A DNA stretch of 64,000 nt, taken from an uncultured Clostridium sp. Lineage in GTDB: Bacteria > Bacillota > Clostridia > Clostridiales > Clostridiaceae. Shown in pieces: positions 42,230 to 50,405 of the stretch. Under the pieces are notes generated by a model. The model worked only from the letters and a program-made list of their open reading frames with translations, was not told the DNA's origin and ran no database searches. The stretch lies in the NCBI GenBank assembly GCA_937927335.1, contig CALBDU010000079.1, positions 21,778 through 85,777 on the forward strand, in the 5' to 3' direction. Positions within the stretch are counted from its first letter, which is position 1. Every line of letters starts with the position of its first letter. The position numbers were made by a program, and so were the translations under genes.

Positions 42230-43033
42230 CTATATCAATTTCAGTTTTTCATCCACTGCTACCCTTTTAGCCTTTTTGCTTCCATATTTGTAGATTAGCA
42301 TTAGCTTGTCTATAGGCATCTCCGGGTTATTTCTATCAATAACACTGCAGTTCAACAAATCTCTAATATATTTCTCTTCAATCTCTTCCTTGGAAAGCTC
42401 CTCTATTAATATCTGCTCAAGCTCATCCTGAGATATTTCCTTCATAACATATTTTATTACTAAAATATTAACCCTTAAAAATTCCAGTAATTTATCCTTA
42501 TCCAGATCATTTATAAGCTTAACAGCCATCTCATTATTTCTAACTGCTATAAGCTCTGTATTGAGGGAGGGTGAATTTATATACCTTAATGCTTCGTAAT
42601 TTGTTTTCACTGCCTCTTCCTGGACAAGCTTACCAGGGTTTTTTATAAACTTTATAGAATCGTAATTTTTCCTAACCGCCAAAAGCTGCAGCTCCAAGCT
42701 TGGATTATTAACATATTTAATAGCCCAGCCGGCCTGGTTTAAAGCTGACTTAATAAGCTCCTCACTGGGGTTTTTAATATACTCAAGATTGATCCATCCG
42801 TGGTTTACAGCCTTTATCTTCATAGTCTCACTGGGATTCTTTACGAATTCAATGGCCCGGACATTATTGTCCATGGCAGTTTCCTCCATCTCCCTGGTTG
42901 GGTCTTTTATAAATTTTAACAAAAGACCGTTATTTCTCAGGGCAATCAGTTTCATTTCCTGGGTTGGGTTTTCTATAGTGGTTATTGCATTGGGATTATT
43001 TTTTATCATTTCTAAAAGCTTTGATTCATCCAT
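42230..43033 (-). CDS. Protein with seven 22-residue repeats, adaptor candidate for a MoxR-VWA pair
   Basis: No family certain. Residues 20-173 consist of seven adjoining 22-residue repeats of the form IKNPSxExxxxAVxxNxxAIKF (Pro at the fourth position is invariant). They resemble DUF4116-type or HEAT-like helical repeats, which bind proteins. The remaining 94 residues are charged helix (SKEEIEEKYIRDLL). It has no signal or membrane segment. It heads the operon with 13 bases before the MoxR gene, so all three products are probably one machine. Confidence 0.8.
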   Translation of the reverse strand: MDESKLLEMIKNNPNAITTIENPTQEMKLIALRNNGLLLKFIKDPTREMEETAMDNNVRAIEFVKNPSETMKIKAVNHGWINLEYIKNPSEELIKSALNQAGWAIKYVNNPSLELQLLAVRKNYDSIKFIKNPGKLVQEEAVKTNYEALRYINSPSLNTELIAVRNNEMAVKLINDLDKDKLLEFLRVNILVIKYVMKEISQDELEQILIEELSKEEIEEKYIRDLLNCSVIDRNNPEMPIDKLMLIYKYGSKKAKRVAVDEKLKLI

Positions 43034-43057
43034 AATCTATTCCTCTTTACATAAGTT

Positions 43058-43079
43058 ATGATTATTTGCTAATAATCAT
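43058..43079. promoter_or_regulatory. Perfect 9-bp palindrome in a divergent intergenic region
   Basis: ATGATTATT and AATAATCAT around TGCT, between the MoxR operon and the UvrC-like gene. It could be an operator for either promoter; several TATAAT boxes lie to its right. Confidence 0.45.
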
Positions 43080-43170
43080 TTTTAGTTAATTATAACAGTA
43101 TAATTATACCACTTAAACTTGGAAGATGCTATAATGAACCTTGAATGATACTAATTTGGAGGATAAAATT

Positions 43171-44250
43171 TTGGATCTGAAGAAAAAAGTTAAGGAGCTT
43201 CCATCCTCGCCGGGAGTGTATCTGATGAAAGATTCTTTGAATACGGTGATTTATGTAGGGAAATCTAAAAATTTAAGAAATAGGGTTGGATCATATTTTA
43301 TTAATTCCAAATCCCATTCCCCAAAGGTGATAAAATTGGTGAAAAACCTTAAGGACTTTGATTATATAATCACTGATACGGAATTTGAGGCTTATATGCT
43401 GGAATGTAGCTTGATCAGGAAAATCAAGCCTGTTTACAACAGGCAGATGAATAGCCCGAAACGCTACTGCTATATCAGAATAAAAATGGACAAGGAGTTT
43501 CAGGAAATGGGAATATGCTACGAGCCTGAGAACTGTGACAATAATTTGTATTTCGGGCCCTATAGAAATAAAAATACTGTGGAAAAGGGCCTTAATGCCA
43601 TAAAGGAGCACTTCAGGATATTGTGCACCAACAGCTCTGGAAATGCATCAGGATGTATAAAATATGCCAGGAACCAGTGCATTGGTATGTGCACAGCAGA
43701 GGTGTCCAAAGAACATTATTCCGTTTTTGTAGAAAGAACGGCAGCCCTTCTCAAAGGAACTGATCTCACCATAATAGATGAAATGGAGGAGAAAATGAAT
43801 GCTGCTGCTGCCAGCTTGGATTTTGAGGAAGCTGCTAAACTCAGGGATAATATAAGAGTAGTAAAGCAATTTACCGGAACCGCAAATATAATCAGTTTCA
43901 TAGAGCACAATGAAAATATTGCTTTGGTGGAGCCTTTAAATAATGATGAATTTAAGTTTTTCTTAATCAGGCATAATAAGATACTTTTCAAGGAAAGATA
44001 CCAGCTCAGCAGTTGCGGCCTTCATGAGCTGAAGGAAACCATTATCAGCAATATCCTTTCGCATTTTCCCAGTGATCCTAGGAGCCTGTCCAGTATCGAA
44101 AGAAATGAAATAGATGAAATGCACATAATATATAATTACCTTAAAAATCCCGATGGCTCATGTAAATATATTACCATCCCATGTAAGTGGATTAAGAAAC
44201 CTGATAAATTGAGCATTGGCAAAGCCGTAGACGAAGTAATGCATATTTAG
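43171..44250 (+). CDS. UvrC-like GIY-YIG protein lacking the C-terminal nuclease
   Basis: About 359 residues. The N-terminal GIY-YIG domain (GVYLMKDSLNTVIYVGKSKN) has the catalytic signature Tyr, Arg (in NLRNRVGSYF) and Glu-bearing region; a UVR/UvrB-binding-like segment follows (AAASLDFEEAAKLRDNIR, about 230). The C-terminal RNase H-like nuclease and HhH domains of full UvrC (about 600 residues) are absent, so it resembles Cho. TTG 43171 with GGAGG eight bases upstream is preferred to an upstream TTG. It may incise damaged DNA at the 3' side. Confidence 0.82.
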   Translation: MDLKKKVKELPSSPGVYLMKDSLNTVIYVGKSKNLRNRVGSYFINSKSHSPKVIKLVKNLKDFDYIITDTEFEAYMLECSLIRKIKPVYNRQMNSPKRYCYIRIKMDKEFQEMGICYEPENCDNNLYFGPYRNKNTVEKGLNAIKEHFRILCTNSSGNASGCIKYARNQCIGMCTAEVSKEHYSVFVERTAALLKGTDLTIIDEMEEKMNAAAASLDFEEAAKLRDNIRVVKQFTGTANIISFIEHNENIALVEPLNNDEFKFFLIRHNKILFKERYQLSSCGLHELKETIISNILSHFPSDPRSLSSIERNEIDEMHIIYNYLKNPDGSCKYITIPCKWIKKPDKLSIGKAVDEVMHI

Positions 44251-44303
44251 CTGGACTAGTCAAATACTATACATTTGAGATAATCTTGAAGGGATATGAA
44301 TTT

Positions 44304-44924
44304 ATGATAGCCTTAAGTTTTATGAATAAAACACCATCAGCGGATATAATAATTGATATGAAAGCAATACCTATTGATTCCAGTATGCTTTTAAAATACA
44401 CAGATAAAAGCCGGTTTGAGGAACTGTGTAAAACCGGGTGCCCTAATTACGGCCAAAAGTGGTCATGTCCGCCCTACAGCTCTGATATATCCTTATATTT
44501 GGCAAGGTATCCTTATGCGGTGCTTTTTCTGATGTGGTGCGACCTGGACCAGTTTAACTACACTAAAACTGAATACATGAGGGTCAGGGCTGCCAATTCA
44601 ATTTTAAAATCAAGAATGGACCGTATTCTTGATAAGTTTCAAGGTGAACTGCAGGGAAAAGCCATATCAAACGGCAGCTGCAAATTATGCAAACCCTGCT
44701 GCAAAAAGCTTGAAAAGCCCTGCAAAAAACCTGATAAAATCAAATACAGCCTGGAATCTCTGGGTTTGGATGTAGGAAGCATTTCCAGAGATTTTTTTAA
44801 TCACAGCCTCCTTTGGTATCAGGATAAGAAGGCTCCTGCCTATACTTCTGTGTTGTCTGCCTATCTTATGAAAGAGGAAATTTCACAGCATAACCTTTCA
44901 AGCATAGTAAAATCAGTATTTTAA
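44304..44924 (+). CDS. DUF2284 metal-binding protein
   Basis: Cys-rich 206-residue protein. The pattern CKTGCPNYGQKWSCPPYSSD and SCKLCKPCCKKLEKPC matches the DUF2284 family, thought to bind iron-sulfur clusters or metals. Function unknown. The ATG at 44304 has AAGGGA nine bases upstream; a longer frame exists. It follows the UvrC-like gene by 53 bases, and its 3' end overlaps the convergent membrane gene by 12 bases. Confidence 0.8.
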   Translation: MIALSFMNKTPSADIIIDMKAIPIDSSMLLKYTDKSRFEELCKTGCPNYGQKWSCPPYSSDISLYLARYPYAVLFLMWCDLDQFNYTKTEYMRVRAANSILKSRMDRILDKFQGELQGKAISNGSCKLCKPCCKKLEKPCKKPDKIKYSLESLGLDVGSISRDFFNHSLLWYQDKKAPAYTSVLSAYLMKEEISQHNLSSIVKSVF

Positions 44925-45575
44925 CTGCGGACTTGTCAAATTTTTAATGCTAAGCCAGCCTACAGTTTTCTTATACCCTCTGTATTGCGGAAAATTTTTC
45001 TCCAATATTTTTTCTTCATATCTAGCTCTGATTATAGTGATATAAATTTGAATAAATGTAATAAGTAGTAATAACCATGTTTGGCAAATCAGGTTTTGAA
45101 GAACATACCATATTATATAGCATAAATACAAAGGATGCCTGGAAATACGATATATACCGTTTGTATTCAGGGAATTTGCTTCGGGTAATATAGTCAAATT
45201 ATTTCTTAATGTGAATAATGCGGCAAAATATAATGGGAAAACACTTATACTTAGTACGCTGCCAAGCCATAGCATACTTGCATTTGGATTAGGTGACTGA
45301 ATGCATTGAAACAACCCTGCAAAGATGGACAGATTAGTTCCCAATAATGATATGAAGAAAGCCTTGTTACTGTCATCTATCTCTTTGGCCTTCTGAAACA
45401 ATGAATGCACAAGAAAATATCCACCCACTAAATTCTTAAAGATATACGGCAATATAAAAATAATAAAATGCCATTGTGCATTACCGCTTTCCAAATTACT
45501 ATTGAAAAGAGTATTGATAATGTAATAGGCAAGTGCAATTATACTTATAAATGTTGCTGATAACCTTTTTATAAT
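44913..45575 (-). CDS. Isoprenylcysteine methyltransferase-like membrane protein (start ATT/ATA?)
   Basis: A PEMT/ICMT-type membrane protein: NGIYRISRHPLYLCYIIWY and RYEEKILEKNFPQYRGYKK form the SAM and active-site region conserved in the family; about five to six membrane helices. The longest standard frame (TTG 45494) has no ribosome binding site and would cut off a hydrophobic helix. Reading upstream, the frame stays open to a TGA at 45581, with GGGGAG at 45587-45582 placed six bases before ATT 45575 and nine before ATA 45572. I therefore extend the gene to 45575. Substrate unknown. Confidence 0.65.
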   Translation of the reverse strand: MIKRLSATFISIIALAYYIINTLFNSNLESGNAQWHFIIFILPYIFKNLVGGYFLVHSLFQKAKEIDDSNKAFFISLLGTNLSIFAGLFQCIQSPNPNASMLWLGSVLSISVFPLYFAALFTLRNNLTILPEANSLNTNGIYRISRHPLYLCYIIWYVLQNLICQTWLLLLITFIQIYITIIRARYEEKILEKNFPQYRGYKKTVGWLSIKNLTSPQLKY

Positions 45576-45637
45576 AGCTCACTCCCCAAACAATTTACCT
45601 CTTTTAAAATTGTATCATACTATTATGTTTGTTTATA

Positions 45638-45672
45638 TAAAAATGGCTCCTGGAATTTCTCCAAGAACCATT
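45638..45672 (-). terminator. Terminator after the peptide transporter gene
   Basis: On the minus strand GGTTCTTGG / CCAGGAGCC (with G-U pairs) followed by ATTTTTATATAA. Confidence 0.7.
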
Positions 45673-45676
45673 TATT

Positions 45677-47053
45677 TTATACTACCTTAGCAGCTTCTTC
45701 ATAATCTTCATCCTCAAGCAATTTAACCAGCTTTTTATCAAATATGAACAGTAAAACTGCACACACGAAAAGTATTACCGGTATTGCTACATATGCCTGC
45801 ATTATTGGGAAATTTGAAGCAAAGGCATATATGTATCCATAGGACTTACCTGCAATAAAGGTTGCAAATATCCAAACCCCCATTAAAACAGAGTATATTT
45901 TATTTGGGGCATATTTTGTAACAAATGAGTTACCTAGCGGTGAGAACAACATTTCACCAACGCTTAAAAGTATACCAAAAGCTATGATCCATATTATATT
46001 TGCCTGAGATGTAGCAGGTGCTCCAACACCTCTTGATATTTCTGCAAATACCAGCATTAAAAAAGACATTCCAAGAAAGCCAAGGCCTAAAGCCAACTTC
46101 TTAAATAAGCTTAAATCACCCTTAGGACTTTTTGACATTTTAAACCAAAGCGCTGCCAATACAGGACCAAGAACAATACATACCAATGCATTCAGTGAAT
46201 CAAACCATGAAAGAGGCACTGCAAATCCGCCAACATTCATGTTAACAAACTGTCCGCCGTAGTCATATACTGCAAGATAGGTAAGATACCAGAACACCCA
46301 GAACACTACTGAGAATAATGATACAAGAACTATTGCAGCCACCTTTCTTTTTTCTCCTGAGGTCATTGGCTTAACTTCAGTTTCAACCTTCTTATCAGTG
46401 TGTTTACCAGCTTTAAATGGCTTCTTTCCTGCCTCTCCAAGGAACCTCATTCCAAATAGAAACCAAAGTGCATCGATTAAACAAATTATTGCACAAAGCT
46501 GGAAGGCAGGTCTAAAGCCCTGAACTCCTCCATGAGCAAAGGTTGTAGCAACAAGAATACCTACAGCTGTGGTTCCTATCAGTGAACCAATATTAACAAA
46601 TGAATACTGAACTGAAAAAGCTGAATCCAGCTGGTTCTCATCATTGAATAAAGAGCCGTTGATTGCGGATACATTTCCCTTGAAAAGGCCTGTACCTATA
46701 GCTACTAGTGCCACCATTACATTCATAGTAGCCGCACTGCCTGCTGCACCCCCTATAAAATAACCTGCAGCCATTAAAGCTAATCCAACTGGAACACAAT
46801 ACCTTGCTCCTATGTATCTGTCTGAAATATAACCACCTACTATTGGTGCCAGATATGTAAATGCAACAAGATTTGACTGAATAAGTGCTGCCTCAACCTT
46901 TGTAAGTCCCAGACCACCTGTAACCACAGTTGCCGCCACAAAAACAAAGATCAGATATTTAGCTGAATAATAGGCCATTCTTTCGAACATAAATGAAATA
47001 CAACAAACATAAAACCCCATAGGGCGTTTGTTTTTTACTACTGTTTCGCTCAT
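45677..47053 (-). CDS. Peptide MFS transporter of the POT/PTR family
   Basis: 458-residue, 12 to 14-helix proton-coupled di-/tripeptide importer. Family hallmarks are visible: the N-terminal ERMAYYSAKYL (ExxE/R-type helix 1) and GGYISDRYIGARYCV loop, FSVQYSFVNIGSLIG on helix 4-5. It lies 20 bases downstream of an Xaa-Pro peptidase gene, giving an import-and-digest pair for peptides as carbon or nitrogen source. Confidence 0.9.
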   Translation of the reverse strand: MSETVVKNKRPMGFYVCCISFMFERMAYYSAKYLIFVFVAATVVTGGLGLTKVEAALIQSNLVAFTYLAPIVGGYISDRYIGARYCVPVGLALMAAGYFIGGAAGSAATMNVMVALVAIGTGLFKGNVSAINGSLFNDENQLDSAFSVQYSFVNIGSLIGTTAVGILVATTFAHGGVQGFRPAFQLCAIICLIDALWFLFGMRFLGEAGKKPFKAGKHTDKKVETEVKPMTSGEKRKVAAIVLVSLFSVVFWVFWYLTYLAVYDYGGQFVNMNVGGFAVPLSWFDSLNALVCIVLGPVLAALWFKMSKSPKGDLSLFKKLALGLGFLGMSFLMLVFAEISRGVGAPATSQANIIWIIAFGILLSVGEMLFSPLGNSFVTKYAPNKIYSVLMGVWIFATFIAGKSYGYIYAFASNFPIMQAYVAIPVILFVCAVLLFIFDKKLVKLLEDEDYEEAAKVV

Positions 47054-47073
47054 TATTTTTCCTCCAAACTTTA

Positions 47074-48873
47074 TTATATTTCTCTTGTATAGTATTTAAG
47101 CCATGCCCTTTCTTCATCATTAAGACAATTTGCCAGTTTTTCATATACAAGCTTATGATAATTGTTTAAATACAATTTTTCATCTTTATTAAGATCTTCT
47201 GCTTCTATGGCATCCAAATCGATTGGTGCGTAGGTTACAGCGTCAAAATACATGAATTGTCCAAATTCATTTTCAATGCCTTTTTTTACAATAAGTTCAT
47301 TTTCTATCCTGATACCATGAGATCCGTCTATATAAATACCGGGTTCATCAGTTATAACCATTCCTTCCTCGAGGGTGTGAGTCTCATGCTTGGAAGGAAC
47401 AATATACCATCTAAATCCGCTAGGTCCTTCATGTATATTTAGCAGATAGCCTACACCATGGCCTGTACCGCATTTATAATCAATGTCCAGGCTCCACATA
47501 GGCTCTCTGGCAAGTATATCCAGATTATAACCCTTGCAGCCGTAGAGAAATTTTGCTCTGGCAAGATTCATCATACCTCTTGCTACTGCAGTAAAGTGAT
47601 GTTTAAGTTGTTGGTTTACTTGTCCTAATACAATGGTTCTAGTAATATCTGTAGTACCTTCATAATAGTTTCCTCCAGTATCGGTTAAAAGGAAATGCCC
47701 TTCTTTCAACTCTGCATCTGTTTCTGGTACAGCTGAATAATGCATCATTGCTGCATGGTCCTTATAGGCACAAATTGGTGCAAAACTCTGCCAAAGGTAT
47801 CCATCCTGCTGCTTTCTGAATTCATCCAGCTTTTCGGCAGCACTGATTTCCGTTATCTTCTCTTTACCTACATTTGTTTTTAGCCAGTACATAAATTTAG
47901 TGATGGCAGCTCCATCCTTAATATGAGCCTTTTCAATGTTTGCAAGCTCAACCTGGTTCTTAACAGCCTTGAATAATACTGTTGGATTTTCCGCTTCGAT
48001 CTTTACTGCTTCAGAAGCTATGTTTTTATACAATGCATAATTTACTCTTTCAGGGTCAATAAGCACTGCATCATCGGAGGTGAAGTGCTTTACATATTCA
48101 TAAATGTCATTATATGATTTAAATATTATGCCATCCCTTTTCAAAGTTTCCTTAACATCAGCATCAAGCCTGGTATCATCTATAAACAGTAGAACCCTGT
48201 CCATATATACAATTACATAGCAAAGCACCAACGGTGAATACATTACATCATTACCCCTTATATTAAGAAGCCATGAAATATCATCCAAGGTGGTTATTAT
48301 GTGACAATTAGCCTGAACTGCTTTCATTGCTGCTCTAAGCCTGGAAAGCTTGGATTTTGTACCCTCACCCGAATACTTTTCCTCAAGGACGAAAACGGGT
48401 TCTCTGGCCATCGCCGGACGTTCATGCCAAATCATATCTATAAGATCCAGTGAATATTCAACAGAGCCCTTCTTTAAAGTCATTATTTCTGAAAACTCCT
48501 GGCCCTCCTGCATTGCTATGAGACGTCCGTCAAAGCCAAGTCTTCCGCCTTCAGGTATTACGGACTCAATGTATTCCTTTACAGTTTGGACCCCATCATT
48601 GCCCATTTTAAACAGTTCAATTCCACTGCCCATAAGCTGATTTTCCGCCTGAAGAAAATATCTTCCATCTGTCCAAAGCCCCGCCGAATCATTAGTAATC
48701 ACGGCTGTGCCGGCAGATCCGGTGAACCCGGTTATGTATGCCCTGGCTTTAAAAAATTCCCCTACATACTCACTTTGGTGATTATCTGCAGAGGGAATAA
48801 TATATCCATCCAGCCCTTTTTCTTTCATAAGGGATCTTAGCTTTGAAATTCTTTCTTTTATTTTCTCACTCAT
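47074..48873 (-). CDS. Xaa-Pro aminopeptidase, M24B family
   Basis: Cytosolic metallopeptidase of 599 residues, removing an N-terminal residue next to proline. The two-domain N-terminal region (IIPSADNHQSEYVGEFF) is followed by a pita-bread catalytic domain in which the metal ligands are seen: Asp in LTDTGGNYYEGTTDITRT (two Asp), His in GTGHGVGY, Glu in DEPGIY and Glu in RIENELIV. From ATG 48873 (GGGAGG six bases upstream) the product begins MSEKIKERI. The gene is followed by the POT transporter. Confidence 0.93.
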   Translation of the reverse strand: MSEKIKERISKLRSLMKEKGLDGYIIPSADNHQSEYVGEFFKARAYITGFTGSAGTAVITNDSAGLWTDGRYFLQAENQLMGSGIELFKMGNDGVQTVKEYIESVIPEGGRLGFDGRLIAMQEGQEFSEIMTLKKGSVEYSLDLIDMIWHERPAMAREPVFVLEEKYSGEGTKSKLSRLRAAMKAVQANCHIITTLDDISWLLNIRGNDVMYSPLVLCYVIVYMDRVLLFIDDTRLDADVKETLKRDGIIFKSYNDIYEYVKHFTSDDAVLIDPERVNYALYKNIASEAVKIEAENPTVLFKAVKNQVELANIEKAHIKDGAAITKFMYWLKTNVGKEKITEISAAEKLDEFRKQQDGYLWQSFAPICAYKDHAAMMHYSAVPETDAELKEGHFLLTDTGGNYYEGTTDITRTIVLGQVNQQLKHHFTAVARGMMNLARAKFLYGCKGYNLDILAREPMWSLDIDYKCGTGHGVGYLLNIHEGPSGFRWYIVPSKHETHTLEEGMVITDEPGIYIDGSHGIRIENELIVKKGIENEFGQFMYFDAVTYAPIDLDAIEAEDLNKDEKLYLNNYHKLVYEKLANCLNDEERAWLKYYTREI

Positions 48874-49092
48874 TTCCATCCTCCCTTAGTACAATTTTAG
48901 TGCAATTAAACAAGAATACACCAACACTGTAATTATATTCTGAAATAACATAAAATTCAAGTATTACTGTAATTTAATTTTGATATATCGTAAAAATCAT
49001 TCAATAATTTTCATTTATATAAAATTTAATTACTTTTTATTAACAAAAATGATATTATTAAAATAAAACTTTAGAATTTCAGTGAGGTATTT

Positions 49093-49944
49093 ATGAGAAA
49101 AAGCATCCTTTTATTTGGAATTACGGCTGCGGCCCTTGTAGCTGCATATGTTTTTATCATATACGCCAGAGCTTATGAAAAACTGGATGATAGCAGCACT
49201 GCATGGCTCACCAGTAAGCTAATAACCCATAGAGGCTTGCACAGCGAAGGCATTCCTGAAAACTCTATCTCTGCTTTTAAGGCTTCTGTTGAAAAAGGAT
49301 ATCCAATAGAACTTGATGTGCAGCTTACCAGAGATGAAAAGCTAGTGGTTTTCCATGATAAAAAGCTGAAAAGGATATTCGAACAAGACATATGGCTTAA
49401 GGATATCACCTATCAGGATCTGTCCAAGCTTTATTTCAGCAACTCAAAGGAGACAGTGCCGCTCTTTACTGAGGTGCTTTCTATGGTTAATGGAAAGGTG
49501 CCCCTCCTCATAGAAATAAAAAATGAGGGCAGCGTTGGAAACTTGGAAAGTATTCTATATTCACAGCTTAAAAGCTATAAAGGAGATTATGCAGTTCAAT
49601 CCTTTAATCCATATTCTTTAAAATGGTTCAGGGAAAATGCACCGGAGGTGATCCGGGGCCAGCTATCAGGAAGCTTTCTTGTTACAGACTATGATGTTGA
49701 ATATGCAGGGACAACACGCCTGCCCTGGTATAAAAAATTTATTTTATCAAATTTCCTGCTTAACTTTCAAAGCAGACCAAATTTTATAGCCTATGAAATT
49801 AAGCACACTAGTGAAAACAAATTGATTAGTTTAAGGAAATTCAATATTCCCGTTATTGGATGGGCTGTAGACGATAAGGAGGAGTACTTAAGAACAAGGG
49901 ATTACTTTGATAACTTCATTGTTAATACAGTAAATATAAAATAA
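49093..49944 (+). CDS. Membrane-anchored glycerophosphodiester phosphodiesterase
   Basis: Hydrolyses deacylated phospholipids to glycerol 3-phosphate and an alcohol. An N-terminal membrane segment (residues 5-25) anchors it, probably with the catalytic domain outside. GDPD motifs are THRGLHSEGIPENSISAF (catalytic His near 47), ELDVQLT (Glu, Asp) and VVFHDKKLKRIF (His near 90). Length 283. AGGTA-type site before the ATG. A single gene with its own terminator. Confidence 0.9.
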   Translation: MRKSILLFGITAAALVAAYVFIIYARAYEKLDDSSTAWLTSKLITHRGLHSEGIPENSISAFKASVEKGYPIELDVQLTRDEKLVVFHDKKLKRIFEQDIWLKDITYQDLSKLYFSNSKETVPLFTEVLSMVNGKVPLLIEIKNEGSVGNLESILYSQLKSYKGDYAVQSFNPYSLKWFRENAPEVIRGQLSGSFLVTDYDVEYAGTTRLPWYKKFILSNFLLNFQSRPNFIAYEIKHTSENKLISLRKFNIPVIGWAVDDKEEYLRTRDYFDNFIVNTVNIK

Positions 49945-49979
49945 AAAATGGCAGTTGTTCAGCTGCCATTCTTCTATTT
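49945..49979. terminator. Bidirectional terminator
   Basis: AATGGCAG / CTGCCATT around TTGTTCAG, with A-run upstream and T-rich downstream, between GDPD and the convergent small gene. Confidence 0.85.
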
Positions 49980-49982
49980 GAC

Positions 49983-50321
49983 CTATGACATTCCTGAACT
50001 ACCGCCATTACCTTTATTAGCTGCGGATTTATCATTTAATTTCTTGGCTTCCTCGGTGCCTGAATCGGAAGTCCCCCCAGCCATGCCTGCTCCTCCTGAC
50101 ATTCCAACACCGCTGGTCATACCTGCTCCGGCGCCGCCAGCCATGCCTTTATTAGCTGCTGACTGCTGATTTAACATCTTAGCTTCTTCAACACCAGCAT
50201 CTGATGTTCCGCCTGCCATTCCTGCTGCTCCACTGGTCATACCTGCTCCGCCTGCCATTCCTTTTTTTGCAGCGGATTCATCGTTTAATTTTTTTGCCTG
50301 CTCAAGATCATTATTATTCAT
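49983..50321 (-). CDS. Gly/Ala-rich repeat protein resembling gamma-type small acid-soluble spore proteins
   Basis: 112 residues with three copies of an EAKKLNDESAAKKG-like unit (starting near residues 7, 45 and 90), separated by Gly/Met/Ser/Ala spacers (GMAGGAGMTSG, AGGTSDAG). Gamma-SASPs of Bacillus have the same architecture: repeated short Q/N-S-A units separated by flexible Gly-rich stretches, no Cys or Trp. Here too there is no Cys, Trp, Tyr or His. AAAGGAGG lies seven bases before the ATG. It could be a spore amino-acid reserve (inference). Confidence 0.6.
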   Translation of the reverse strand: MNNNDLEQAKKLNDESAAKKGMAGGAGMTSGAAGMAGGTSDAGVEEAKMLNQQSAANKGMAGGAGAGMTSGVGMSGGAGMAGGTSDSGTEEAKKLNDKSAANKGNGGSSGMS

Positions 50322-50405
50322 GAATTGTCCTCCTTTTAATGTTTTTTACTGATGAATCAGTACATTATTAGGATTCTCATATTTCATAAAAATATTATGG
50401 AAATA

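Noticed and set aside
43080..43170. LexA (SOS) box upstream of the UvrC-like gene
   Set aside because: GAACCTTGAATG near 43137 only partly resembles the Gram-positive GAACnnnnGTTC box and lacks the second half.
49948..50169. Pro/Ala-rich frame on the plus strand opposite the Gly/Ala repeat gene
   Set aside because: Its composition is simply the complement of the Gly-rich repeats; the minus-strand gene has the better ribosome binding site.
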